This document shows, piece after piece, positions 9,150 through 17,474 of a stretch of DNA of 64,000 nucleotides. Below the pieces are notes generated by a model, which was not told the origin of the DNA, did no database searches, and was given only the letters and a program-made list of their open reading frames with translations. Each line of letters opens with the position of its first letter. The stretch's first letter is position 1. This stretch comes from Blautia wexlerae DSM 19850 (GTDB taxonomy: Bacteria; Bacillota; Clostridia; Lachnospirales; Lachnospiraceae): assembly GCF_025148125.1 (NCBI RefSeq), contig NZ_CP102267.1, positions 1,114,001 to 1,178,000 of the forward strand. The letters are read 5' to 3'. The translations under genes and the position numbers were made by a program.

Positions 9150-10034
9150 ATGAGAAGAACGTTATTCAGGTACAGGTCATTTAATACGGAAAAACTGAAT
9201 GATTATAGCTATATTCATCAGAGGATAATTAACATTGAAAAATGGAAGTTTGAAGCTTTTGAAGGATTAGTATATCCATCATCACCACTTTATTTCAACG
9301 ACCCCTATGATTGTGAATTTTGCTTTCAGTCAGATGCATTGGAAGGTGTACTTGATAGAGAAACATATATACATCTTTTGGAAAGAAGATTTTCACTTAA
9401 ACAGGAAGAAAAAAATAGAATTCTTTATTCTGACAATATTGAAAGGGCGATGCAAATAGTTTTGCAGGCTCATGGAGGAAGGCTTTCTGACTCTTGGATG
9501 AATATTTTGCAAAATGGATTAAATGATTGTATGAGTACAATCAAGGATGCTGTAAGAGTTGTCTGTTTATCTGAGGTGTATGACTCTATGCTTATGTGGA
9601 GCCATTATGCTCAGAATCATACTGGATTTTGTATAGAGTATGATTTTAAAGAAAGTGATATGCTTTATAAACATTTATACCCAGTAATATATACAAAGGA
9701 TAGATATGCTGTTTCTAAAGCAGATATGTTAAGTGAAAATACAGAATGGATTTATAAGACGACTTGTCGTAAATCCGATGTTTGGTCGTACGAGAAAGAA
9801 TGGCGAATTGTGACGGCTAATTTCAATAAAGTAATGCCAGAAAAATTGAAATGTCCAAATGGAAAATATGTCTTGGATTTGAAAGAAAATATAAAAGCGT
9901 TTTATTTAGGAGCGAAAATCTCTGAGAATTTTAAAGAAGAGATAATTCAATTTGGAAAAAAGAATAGTATTGATATTTATCAGATGGTTTTATCACCCAG
10001 TACATATGAGCTAAATGCAAAGAAAATCATATGA
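9150..10034 (+). CDS. DUF2971-family protein
   Basis: A 294-residue soluble protein with no signal peptide. It reads as the DUF2971 family from LFRYRSFN at the start, the PLYFNDPYDCEF motif near 50, the central MLMWSHYAQNHTGFCIEYD and WSYEKEWRIV near 212. These are the conserved blocks of the family, whose biochemical role is not established. The start has GGGAGAGG upstream. It sits 65 nt ahead of a Gabija-like pair in AT-rich DNA unlike rlmD, so it may be an accessory or independent defence gene. Confidence 0.75.
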   Translation: MRRTLFRYRSFNTEKLNDYSYIHQRIINIEKWKFEAFEGLVYPSSPLYFNDPYDCEFCFQSDALEGVLDRETYIHLLERRFSLKQEEKNRILYSDNIERAMQIVLQAHGGRLSDSWMNILQNGLNDCMSTIKDAVRVVCLSEVYDSMLMWSHYAQNHTGFCIEYDFKESDMLYKHLYPVIYTKDRYAVSKADMLSENTEWIYKTTCRKSDVWSYEKEWRIVTANFNKVMPEKLKCPNGKYVLDLKENIKAFYLGAKISENFKEEIIQFGKKNSIDIYQMVLSPSTYELNAKKII

Positions 10035-10099
10035 TTAATTATGGAATAATGGTATAATTTTCTTATTATACAAACAAGATGGATGGTGAAAGAACATAT

Positions 10100-11779
10100 A
10101 TGAAATTTGAAAAAGTAGTTATTAAAAATTTTAGAAATTTTGATAATGTTGAACTTGACTTATCAAATAAAAACATATTTTTTGGTCTAAATGATGTGGG
10201 GAAAACAAATTTCTTGTACGCTCTACGATATGTATTTGATAAAGATATTCGTAAACAAAACCTTTTAGATTCGGATTTTCATAGTAAGCAGCTTGATAAA
10301 CCAATTGAGATTGTTGTTACTATAGATATTAGTGATGTTGCTGACAGCGATTGTCAAAAACTCCGTGCACAGCTAAAAGGTGCATTGCTAAGTGAGCATA
10401 ATAAGGTATATATAAAGCTTTTTGCAGAATATAGCAAAACAGAAATGCTCGCTCTACCGATATTATCGTGGGGTGGCGATATTAATCATCTTTACGAAAT
10501 GAAGCAAAGAGGATATCTATATGAAATAGACTATGTATTTAATGTCATTTATATTGACTCTTATGTTGATTTGTATTCCCTATTTAAAAAGAATGTGAGC
10601 CAGCTTGTCAGAAATGAAAAGGACGAAGATAAAGATATTCTGGCAAAAATTCAAAATACAGTTGATGATTTGAATGGTCATATTGCTTCTCTGTCTGGAA
10701 TTAAAGAATTTGAGGATAAACTTACGCCAGAATATCAAAAATTCCATGATGAAGGGATATCTGTTTCAATAAAATCCGAAATCGCAGTAAAGGGATTGTA
10801 CTCAAATATTATCCCATATATTAAACAAGATAATGATGATAATTTATATCCTACTGCTGGGGAAGGTAGGAAAAAGTTATTGGCATATTCAATATACGAC
10901 ATACTGTCAGATGAAAATGCGGAAAAGAAAATCAATTTGTTTTTAATTGAGGAGCCTGAAAACCATCTTCATAAGTCTATGCAGATTGCATTATCACAAA
11001 TACTTTTTACCGATAGCAAATACACATACTTGTTTGTAACAACTCATTCGCCTTTTGTTCTTTATGAAATGGATAATGTAAATTTAGTTCGAATATATAG
11101 TGAGCGAAAAATCAATAGTATTAGCACATTTTATAAAGTGCCTGATGCTTATGAGAAAAACAGGAAAATGTTAAACCGTTGTTTGTCAGAAGCAATCTTT
11201 GCTAACAAAGTACTTTTGGTTGAAGGACCATCTGAATATATGCTATTTAGCAAAGTCCTTTCAGTAGTGCATCCTTTTTATGAAGTAGATGGAATATATA
11301 TTTTACCAGTTGATGGTGTGGGATTTGAAACATATTTTTCTATCCTGGATGAACTTGAAATTTTTAATGTGGTAAAAACTGACAATGATTTGAGAGCAGT
11401 AACAGGAAAAGGTACATATAGCGTTTTAGGCTTTTCACGCTGTAATAATTATATTGGGGAAAAGCGTCTGCCTACTAAACAAATTCAAGAGAATTCTGTT
11501 TCTGCCAAGAGGAGTTTATATAATTCAAATATAAATACTTTGGATAAAATACGAAGTGACTTTCATATTTTCTTATCAAAAGTGGATTTAGAAAATGATT
11601 TAGACGAGTTTTTGCATGATAGATTATCAGCTTTATTGGATAATGATAATCCTGTTAAATATTTACAAGATGCAAAGCACTATCATATGGTGGAGTTGAT
11701 TGAGAAACTTTCGGATACAGATTGCAGAACAATCTATAATCATTACAACTTTGCATGTTTGAAGGAGGTTGCCGAATGA
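10100..11779 (+). CDS. gajA: GajA-like OLD-family ATPase with TOPRIM nuclease domain
   Basis: A 559-residue protein made of an ABC-type ATPase (Walker A GLNDVGKTNF at about 28-37, signature/Walker B region LFLIEEPENHLH near 277-288, H-loop TTHSPFVLYE) and a C-terminal TOPRIM domain (VLLVEGPSEYMLF near 372, ILPVDGVG, KTDNDLRA). Architecture, length and the helicase partner match GajA of the Gabija antiphage system, a sequence-specific DNA-nicking enzyme held off by nucleotides. An in-frame ATG at 10079 is possible, but the family start MKFEKVVIKNFRNF favours 10100. Its stop overlaps the next start (ATGA). Confidence 0.85.
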   Translation: MKFEKVVIKNFRNFDNVELDLSNKNIFFGLNDVGKTNFLYALRYVFDKDIRKQNLLDSDFHSKQLDKPIEIVVTIDISDVADSDCQKLRAQLKGALLSEHNKVYIKLFAEYSKTEMLALPILSWGGDINHLYEMKQRGYLYEIDYVFNVIYIDSYVDLYSLFKKNVSQLVRNEKDEDKDILAKIQNTVDDLNGHIASLSGIKEFEDKLTPEYQKFHDEGISVSIKSEIAVKGLYSNIIPYIKQDNDDNLYPTAGEGRKKLLAYSIYDILSDENAEKKINLFLIEEPENHLHKSMQIALSQILFTDSKYTYLFVTTHSPFVLYEMDNVNLVRIYSERKINSISTFYKVPDAYEKNRKMLNRCLSEAIFANKVLLVEGPSEYMLFSKVLSVVHPFYEVDGIYILPVDGVGFETYFSILDELEIFNVVKTDNDLRAVTGKGTYSVLGFSRCNNYIGEKRLPTKQIQENSVSAKRSLYNSNINTLDKIRSDFHIFLSKVDLENDLDEFLHDRLSALLDNDNPVKYLQDAKHYHMVELIEKLSDTDCRTIYNHYNFACLKEVAE

Positions 11780-13275
11780 AACTATCTCCAATTCAAGAGA
11801 AAATAGTAGAAACTCCCGGTAACTTAATAGTAAGGGCAAGTGCAGGAACAGGAAAAACCCATACAATGGTTAATAAAATTGCTAAGGAAATTGATGATAA
11901 TCATACACATAAAGTTATTGCTGCAATTACTTTTACAATAAAAGCAGCACAAGAAATAAAGGATAGATTGTCTGTCGATGTAGTTCAACACTTCATTGGA
12001 ACAAATAACAGTTTCGTTATTGAGGAAGTTATAAAGCCTTTTATGAAGGATGTCTATGGTGCTGATTTCGATTTGGACATGAGTACGGACTATTCAGCTA
12101 AAGTTGATACTTTTCAAGAAGCTATTGAAAAAATAAGGAATGAAGGTATCCTCTGCTCATATCGAGATAATAAAAGGAACTTTATTTTTGATTTGGCTCA
12201 AAAAATTGTAGAAAATTCTTCGGCTTGTAGGCTTTATCTTCAAGCAAAATATTTTAAAATATATATCGATGAATATCAAGATTGCGACAAATCAATGCAT
12301 AAATTCTTTATGTATTTATGTGATGAATTGAATATCGAAACCTTTGTTGTGGGAGATGAAAAACAATCGATTTATATATGGAGGGGTGCTTATCCAGAGG
12401 CTTTTAAAAGCATCTGGAACAAACCCAATTTTAAAAAGATATTTATGGGAGATAATTTTCGCTCTTGTCAACAAATACAGAATTATTCTAATCTATTATG
12501 TGATGAGACAAGAAGTCTTTACAATCCTACGGAAAATATAGATAATATTGTGTGGCTTTCTCCTACAAAGGCAAATTGGGCAACAGAAGTATTGTCTAAT
12601 ATTGTTCCCGATAAAAAGTCAGCATTATTGCGGTTTTCTAATGATAACGCACGAATAGGAGCAAGCGAATTAACAACAAACGGTTTAGAGTATGTTTATA
12701 TCCCACAGACTCCTATTGCTGATATTACAACAGATACAGCGTGGCTTTATACAGCAATTGCTAAATACCTTATAATTGAAAAGTATTCTGCATATGATGT
12801 AATTTCAGAAATACCTGTTGAAGGAAATGAAAGTCGCAAAACAGTATCCACCGTAAAAAGATTACTCAAAAGAATTGAAGAGACTATAGATGATGAGCAG
12901 TCTTTCGGCTCGTGTGTCACAGCATTGGCTGAATATCTTGGATATGATACTCGCCCTGATCACATAAACAAATTATTCAAAACAATTTCTGATACCAGTT
13001 TTCATGTGGCATTTGAAGCGGATAAATACAAACACATCGCAATTACATTCCACTCTTCAAAGGGATTGGAGTTTGAACAGGTAATTGTATTTGCAGAGGA
13101 TTATCGATTGTCTGATATGTCGAGTATATACAACCATTATGTAGCGGTTACACGTGCAAAAAGCAAATTGATTATCGTTAAGTTAAACAATTACAATGCG
13201 AATTGTTTTCAGAATAATTTACAAAAGATATTTTCTGAAAGCGGTCATAATATAGAAGATGTCGTTTTATTTTGA
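11776..13275 (+). CDS. gajB: GajB-like UvrD/Rep superfamily 1 helicase
   Basis: A 499-residue SF1 helicase. Motifs in order: ASAGTGKTHTM (Walker A, about 26-36), IDEYQDCDKS (Walker B, near 165), GDEKQSIYIWRG (motif III), DNFRSCQQI (motif IV), HSSKGLEFEQVIVF (motif V) and YVAVTRAKSK (motif VI). The start has GAAGGAGG 8 nt upstream and overlaps gajA by 4 nt. A GajA-type nuclease and a helicase of about 500 residues in this order define Gabija, in which GajB is thought to sense DNA ends and help activate GajA. Confidence 0.85.
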   Translation: MKLSPIQEKIVETPGNLIVRASAGTGKTHTMVNKIAKEIDDNHTHKVIAAITFTIKAAQEIKDRLSVDVVQHFIGTNNSFVIEEVIKPFMKDVYGADFDLDMSTDYSAKVDTFQEAIEKIRNEGILCSYRDNKRNFIFDLAQKIVENSSACRLYLQAKYFKIYIDEYQDCDKSMHKFFMYLCDELNIETFVVGDEKQSIYIWRGAYPEAFKSIWNKPNFKKIFMGDNFRSCQQIQNYSNLLCDETRSLYNPTENIDNIVWLSPTKANWATEVLSNIVPDKKSALLRFSNDNARIGASELTTNGLEYVYIPQTPIADITTDTAWLYTAIAKYLIIEKYSAYDVISEIPVEGNESRKTVSTVKRLLKRIEETIDDEQSFGSCVTALAEYLGYDTRPDHINKLFKTISDTSFHVAFEADKYKHIAITFHSSKGLEFEQVIVFAEDYRLSDMSSIYNHYVAVTRAKSKLIIVKLNNYNANCFQNNLQKIFSESGHNIEDVVLF

Positions 13276-13345
13276 ACAGAATAGATTATTTATAAACCAA
13301 TAATACAGGCAGCTATTACGAATAGGTAGGAGTTCTCTTTCCTTT

Positions 13346-13459
13346 GAATTGCCGCTTAGTTTCGAGCAGGCAGCAGCCTATCGAAAGGTTAACGGACAGT
13401 ATGTAAGAAAAAATCAGTGGAGAGATACCAATGTAAGAGTATTCATAGACCTTGATTAG
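13346..13459 (+). pseudogene. Remnant of an integrative-element gene
   Basis: An open stretch of 37 codons reading ELPLSFEQAAAYRKVNGQ and ending DTNVRVFIDLD then stop, with no start codon or ribosome site of its own. It looks like the joint region of a protein found on Lachnospiraceae conjugative elements, where a FIDMDG-type HAD motif often follows, but this is from memory and unverified. The rest of 13276-13574 holds nothing else I can identify. Confidence 0.35.
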
Positions 13460-13580
13460 CAGTTAATACGATAAGCGTATCATTAGAAATAGTGGTACGC
13501 TTATTTTTTGCCCATTTTTGCAGATTTGTCCTTTCACCCGCTTTCAAATATAATGAAGCTAAAGAAATGGAGGTGTGCTT

Positions 13581-13760
13581 ATGAGAGAGAAATTTAATCA
13601 TATGTATTTGGATAGCCACGAAAGAAAACTTTTGATACATAGCCTTATAGAGTTAAAAAATCAGCTTATTCAGCAAGGCAGATATACGGATTGTGTTGAC
13701 GAGCTTATTTTTAAGGTCATAAATGCACCGTCCAAGAGAATGAAAATTGAATATGTCTAA
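13581..13760 (+). CDS. Small hypothetical protein of mobile elements
   Basis: A 59-residue soluble protein ([18 protein letters not shown] at the start) preceded by a good Shine-Dalgarno (GGAGGTG). An ATG two codons upstream is possible. I recall similar small ORFs next to ParA-type genes on clostridial integrative elements, but no function is known to me. It is followed directly by a terminator. Confidence 0.6.
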   Translation: MREKFNHMYLDSHERKLLIHSLIELKNQLIQQGRYTDCVDELIFKVINAPSKRMKIEYV

Positions 13761-13771
13761 GGCAAATTGCG

Positions 13772-13816
13772 AAGCCGCTTATTCTTATTAATTTTAAGAA
13801 TAGGCGGCTTTTTTGC
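13772..13816 (+). terminator. Rho-independent terminator
   Basis: Long stem AAGCCGCTTATTCTTA / TAAGAATAGGCGGCTT with a T run, closing the small gene before the ParA fragment. Confidence 0.85.
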
Positions 13817-13885
13817 GTTTTCTGGTACTGTTTACATAGCCACCTTGACAAAGTGGCTAAATCTATGCGAAAGGAGGACGCATCT

Positions 13886-14161
13886 ATGTCAAATTGCAAA
13901 GTGATTGCTCTGACTAACCAGAAAGGCGGTGTCGGAAAAACAACCACAGCGGTCAATCTGGGTGTAAGTCTGGTGCAGCAGGGTAAAAAAGTCCTGCTGA
14001 TTGATGCCGATGCACAGGCAAATCTCACGATGGCTCTGGGTTATAACAGACCAGACGATATTCCCATAACGCTCTCTACTGTGATGCAGAACATCATAGA
14101 CGATAAAACGCTTGATGCAGCATATCAAAGCATCAGATACAAAGATCGAGGTGCTTCTTAG
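13886..14161 (+). pseudogene. Truncated ParA/Soj-type ATPase
   Basis: An intact N-terminus with AAAGGAGG upstream of ATG 13886, the deviant Walker A motif [14 protein letters not shown] and the DADAQANLT switch. The frame reaches a stop after 91 residues, whereas family members run about 250-270. Homology ends near 14126, where the sequence switches to the vsr reading frame. The gene was cut by a deletion that fused it to the vsr-like ORF. It should lack the partition function of full ParA proteins. Confidence 0.8.
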
Positions 14162-14534
14162 GAAGGCTTTATGGAAGAAAGGTTACAGATACAGAAAAAA
14201 TTATAAGGAACTTCCTGGTAAACCGGATATTATCCTAAAAAAATATAAGATCGCTATTTTCTGTGATGGAGAATTTTTTCATGGAAAGGACTGGGAAGTT
14301 TTAAAACCAAAGTTAGAAAAAAGCAATAATAGTGACTTTTGGATAAGTAAAATATCCAGAAATAGAGAAAGAGATGACGAAGTCAATAAAAGATTATTGT
14401 TTCTTGGATGGACAGTGATTCGATTTTGGGGTAAAGATATCAAGAAAAAACCTGATGAGTGTGTGCATGTAATTGAAGAAACAATATTCGATTTGAAAAT
14501 GCAAAATCAAATATTAGATCAGGAAATAGAGTGA
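14112..14534 (+). CDS. vsr: Vsr-type (very short patch repair) endonuclease, 5' end fused to parA
   Basis: A 140-residue ORF with the Vsr/DUF559-like nuclease core: [20 protein letters not shown] near the start, [20 protein letters not shown] (catalytic Asp in PDIIL), HG in FFHGKDW, and [13 protein letters not shown] near the C-terminus. Vsr nicks T:G mismatches made by deamination of methylcytosine. The first 8 codons come from the parA side of a deletion junction near 14127, so the native start is lost; in-frame ATGs at 14112/14115 lie in parA DNA with no clear ribosome site. No cytosine methyltransferase gene is nearby, which is unusual for Vsr. Confidence 0.7.
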   Translation: MMQHIKASDTKIEVLLRKALWKKGYRYRKNYKELPGKPDIILKKYKIAIFCDGEFFHGKDWEVLKPKLEKSNNSDFWISKISRNRERDDEVNKRLLFLGWTVIRFWGKDIKKKPDECVHVIEETIFDLKMQNQILDQEIE

Positions 14535-14540
14535 TTTTTA

Positions 14541-15098
14541 ATGCACATCTACCATGAATGGTGCTGTGCCACCCACCTGACGGACAAGGGCATCTGCTCC
14601 ATGAAATACATTACCGATGATGTATTGAAGCGGGCATTTGTAACGATGATGAATAAGCTAGTATTCGGACACCAGATCGTGCTTCGTCCCCTGCTTCAAA
14701 GTCTCAGAGGCATGAATGACAAGTCGCAGCTCTTAAAAATGCAGGACTTGGAATCACAGATTGAGAAAAATATGGAGCAGCGGCAGGTGCTGACGAGCCT
14801 TATGGCGGGCGGTTACCTTGAGCCTGCTCTTTTTAATAAGGAAAGCAATGCCCTGGCAGTGGAGGCCGAAGCGCTGCGGCAGGAAAAGGACAGCCTTATG
14901 CATTCCCTTAACGGAAATATGGTAAAGACGGATGAATTGCAGAAGTTGTTCCGGTTTGTGTCAAAGGGGATCATGATGGACGGTTTTGATGATGAAGCGT
15001 TCCTTACCTATGTGGATAGCATCACAATCCATTCCAGAAGCGAGGCTGCCTTTGAATTGAAATGCGGAGTATCTCTGAAAGAAAGGTTGGTGGACTGA
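14541..15098 (+). pseudogene. C-terminal fragment of a large serine recombinase
   Basis: 185 residues matching only the C-terminal part of large serine recombinases: a zinc-ribbon remnant (HEWCCATHLTDKGIC) and the coiled coil with MQDLESQIEKNMEQRQ, ending in the IHSRSEAAFELKCG strand. The catalytic serine domain and DNA-binding domain are absent, apparently removed by the same deletion that truncated parA. It abuts the next ORF (stop 15096-15098, ATG 15099). It is the first member of a recombinase trio and cannot be catalytic by itself. Confidence 0.8.
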
Positions 15099-15530
15099 AT
15101 GAAGCACATACCATACGGATACCGGATTGAAAACGGGATGGCGGTCGTGGACGAAGCGGAAGCTGACGCCGTGCGGAAATTTTTTGACTATTACATTTCC
15201 GGTCTTGCGCTCATGGCAGCAGCCGAGAAGGTAGGATTGAAACTCTACCACGGGAGTGCCGGGCGGATACTGAGGAATGTGAAATATCTCGGAGATGATT
15301 ATTATCCGGCGATTATTGATAAGGCAACCTTTGATAAAGCAGAGGAAATACGGATGGGCCGTGCAAAAGCACTTGGCCGTGTGAGAGAACTGGAAGTGAA
15401 GCAGGTGGAGCCTTTCCCGACAAAATTTACAATACCTGCTGTAAAAATAATCTATGATGACCCTTTTGTGCAGGCGGCTTATGCCTGCAGCCTGATAGAG
15501 AGCGAGGTGGCAACGTATGGAACTGAATAA
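15099..15530 (+). CDS. Recombinase-domain accessory protein without catalytic domain
   Basis: A 143-residue protein reading as the DNA-binding recombinase domain alone ([40 protein letters not shown]). The N-terminal resolvase domain is missing. Short recombinase-domain proteins between two large serine recombinases are a recurring arrangement on clostridial elements and may help directionality or synapsis; that role is inference. The 3' end overlaps the next gene by 14 nt. Confidence 0.7.
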   Translation: MKHIPYGYRIENGMAVVDEAEADAVRKFFDYYISGLALMAAAEKVGLKLYHGSAGRILRNVKYLGDDYYPAIIDKATFDKAEEIRMGRAKALGRVRELEVKQVEPFPTKFTIPAVKIIYDDPFVQAAYACSLIESEVATYGTE

Positions 15531-17088
15531 GAATATTACTGTTATCCCCGCCCGGAAACGGGTGGGAAATACCGTGACAGCAGAAGAAAAACCAAAACTC
15601 AGGGTTGCCGCTTACTGCCGTGTTTCCACGGACAGTGATGAACAGGCAAGCAGCTACGAGGTGCAGGTGGAACATTACACCCAGTTCATTCAGAAAAATC
15701 CGGAATGGGAACTGGCGGGAATATTTGCGGACGATGGAATCAGTGGCTGTAATACCAAAAAGCGTGATGAATTCAACCTCATGATAGAGGAATGTATGGC
15801 AGGCAGGATTGATATGATCATCACGAAATCCATCAGCCGGTTTGCCCGGAATACGCTGGACTGCCTGAAATATATCCGGAAACTGAAGGAGAAGAACATT
15901 CCTGTTTTCTTTGAGAAAGAGAACATTAACACGATGGATTCCAAAGGAGAGGTGCTGCTTACCATCATGGTAAGCCTTGCACAGCAGGAAAGCCAGTCCT
16001 TGAGCCAGAACATCAAATTGGGATTGCAGTACCGATACCAAAACGGCGAGGTGCAGGTCAACCACAACCGTTTCCTCGGATACACAAAAGACGAGGATGG
16101 GCATTTGATCATTGAGCCTACGGAGGCAGAGGTTGTAAAACGCATCTATCGGGAGTATCTGGAGGGCAGTAGTCTGCTCCAGATAGGAAGAGGGCTTGAG
16201 GCGGATGGAATCCTGACGGCGGCGGGAAAAGCGAAGTGGCGACCAGAAACGCTGCGGAAGATTTTGCAGAACGAGAAGTACATTGGGGATGCCCTTTTGC
16301 AGAAAAACTATACGGTGGATTTCCTTAATAAAAAGCGGGTACAGAACCATGGGATTGTCCCTCAGTATTATGTGGAAAACAGCCATTCCCCTATTATTCC
16401 CCGTGATCTCTATATGCAGGTGCAGGAGGAAATGGTGCGGCGGGCAAACCTCCACAGTGGGGAGAAACGGAAGAAGCGGGTCTACAGCAGCAAATACGCT
16501 TTATCTAGCATCGTTTATTGCCCCAAGTGCGGCGATATTTACCGCAGGATTGCATGGAATAACCGCGGGAAACATTCCACTGTTTTGAGGTGCTGCACCC
16601 GTGTGGAGCATGGCCCATCCGACTGTGATGCGCCGACCATTCAGGAATCAGAACTGCAGGTGGCAGTGATAAAGGCTATCAATATGGCATTTGGCAACAG
16701 GGACAGTATGATGGCTGCCTTGCAGGAGAATGTGGAGGCGGTCATTCGGCAGGAGGATGAATCCTCGACAGAGGGCATTGAGGTCAAGCTGGAGGAGCTG
16801 CAAAAAGAACTGCTGCAAAGGGCAAATTCCCAAAAGGACTACAACGACATAGCCGATGAGATACACCGCTTACGGGAGTTGAAACAGAACGCTTTGGCGG
16901 AAAGTGCAGAGCGGAAGGGTCTGCAAAAGCGGATTGCCGAGATGCGGGAATTTCTGGACAGCCAGTCAACGGAGGTCTTGGAGTATGATGAGCAACTTGT
17001 ACGGCGGCTGATTGAAAAGGTCACGGTCTACGATGAACGGTTTGAGGTGGAATTCAAATCCGGGATGGCGGTGGATGTGGAGAGGTAG
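15517..17088 (+). CDS. Large serine recombinase (site-specific integrase)
   Basis: A complete 523-residue large serine recombinase. The resolvase domain has the catalytic Ser37 in YCRVSTD, and Arg residues in SISRFARN. The recombinase domain follows ([29 protein letters not shown]), then a zinc ribbon ([10 protein letters not shown] ... RCCTRVEHG) and a coiled coil (750-nt 3' part rich in Glu/Gln/Lys). It is the likely enzyme for integration at the rlmD site, although cargo of 5 kb separates it from the right repeat. This operon is visibly more GC-rich than the flanking defence genes. Confidence 0.9.
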   Translation: MELNKNITVIPARKRVGNTVTAEEKPKLRVAAYCRVSTDSDEQASSYEVQVEHYTQFIQKNPEWELAGIFADDGISGCNTKKRDEFNLMIEECMAGRIDMIITKSISRFARNTLDCLKYIRKLKEKNIPVFFEKENINTMDSKGEVLLTIMVSLAQQESQSLSQNIKLGLQYRYQNGEVQVNHNRFLGYTKDEDGHLIIEPTEAEVVKRIYREYLEGSSLLQIGRGLEADGILTAAGKAKWRPETLRKILQNEKYIGDALLQKNYTVDFLNKKRVQNHGIVPQYYVENSHSPIIPRDLYMQVQEEMVRRANLHSGEKRKKRVYSSKYALSSIVYCPKCGDIYRRIAWNNRGKHSTVLRCCTRVEHGPSDCDAPTIQESELQVAVIKAINMAFGNRDSMMAALQENVEAVIRQEDESSTEGIEVKLEELQKELLQRANSQKDYNDIADEIHRLRELKQNALAESAERKGLQKRIAEMREFLDSQSTEVLEYDEQLVRRLIEKVTVYDERFEVEFKSGMAVDVER

Positions 17089-17110
17089 GGCAGAAAAAAT
17101 TGTGAGAACG

Positions 17111-17136
17111 GCACCTTGCAGAAATGCAGGGTGTTT
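17111..17136 (+). terminator. Terminator after the recombinase operon
   Basis: Hairpin CACCTTGCA (17112-17120) / TGCAGGGTG (17125-17133) with a GAAA loop, followed by TTTTC. Confidence 0.65.
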
Positions 17137-17179
17137 TCTTGATTTTGATGAATTTTCAGTAAACTATCATAGAGGTATC

Positions 17180-17208
17180 TTGTGTTTATCAACCAGACGG
17201 TTTATAAT
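17180..17208 (+). promoter_or_regulatory. Promoter of the HTH/STAND-NTPase operon
   Basis: TTGTGT at 17180-17185, a 17-nt spacer, and TATAAT at 17203-17208, 27 nt before the HTH start. Confidence 0.7.
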
Positions 17209-17234
17209 GGGAGATATATTTGTGGAGGTGGATC

Positions 17235-17474
17235 ATGACAACATCGGACATGATAAGAGAGTTGTGTGTGAAACAGAATATTAGTTTGGCGGAGCTTTGT
17301 AGGCGTATTGGGCAGACTCCGCAGAATTTTAATAAAAAGTTGAAGCGTGGAACTGTTAGTACAGGGGAAATGCTTAAAATTGCGGATGTATTGGGAATTG
17401 TATTTGAGCAGAGATTTATAATAAAGGGAAAAAGTAGTATTGAAATAACTAATCGTGAGGTGGAGCATGAGTAA
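17235..17474 (+). CDS. XRE-family helix-turn-helix regulator
   Basis: A 79-residue Cro/C1-type HTH protein (MIRELCVKQNISLAELCRRI, then TPQNFNKKLKRG as recognition helix). ATG 17235 has GGAGGTG at 8 nt. Its last 8 nt overlap the start of the large defence-like gene, so the two are translationally coupled. It is probably the autoregulator that keeps the downstream gene low. Confidence 0.85.
   Translation: MTTSDMIRELCVKQNISLAELCRRIGQTPQNFNKKLKRGTVSTGEMLKIADVLGIVFEQRFIIKGKSSIEITNREVEHE

Noticed and set aside
9150..11779. Abi or retron system instead of Gabija
   Set aside because: No reverse transcriptase or Abi motifs; the OLD-type ATPase/TOPRIM plus UvrD-type helicase pair fits Gabija best.
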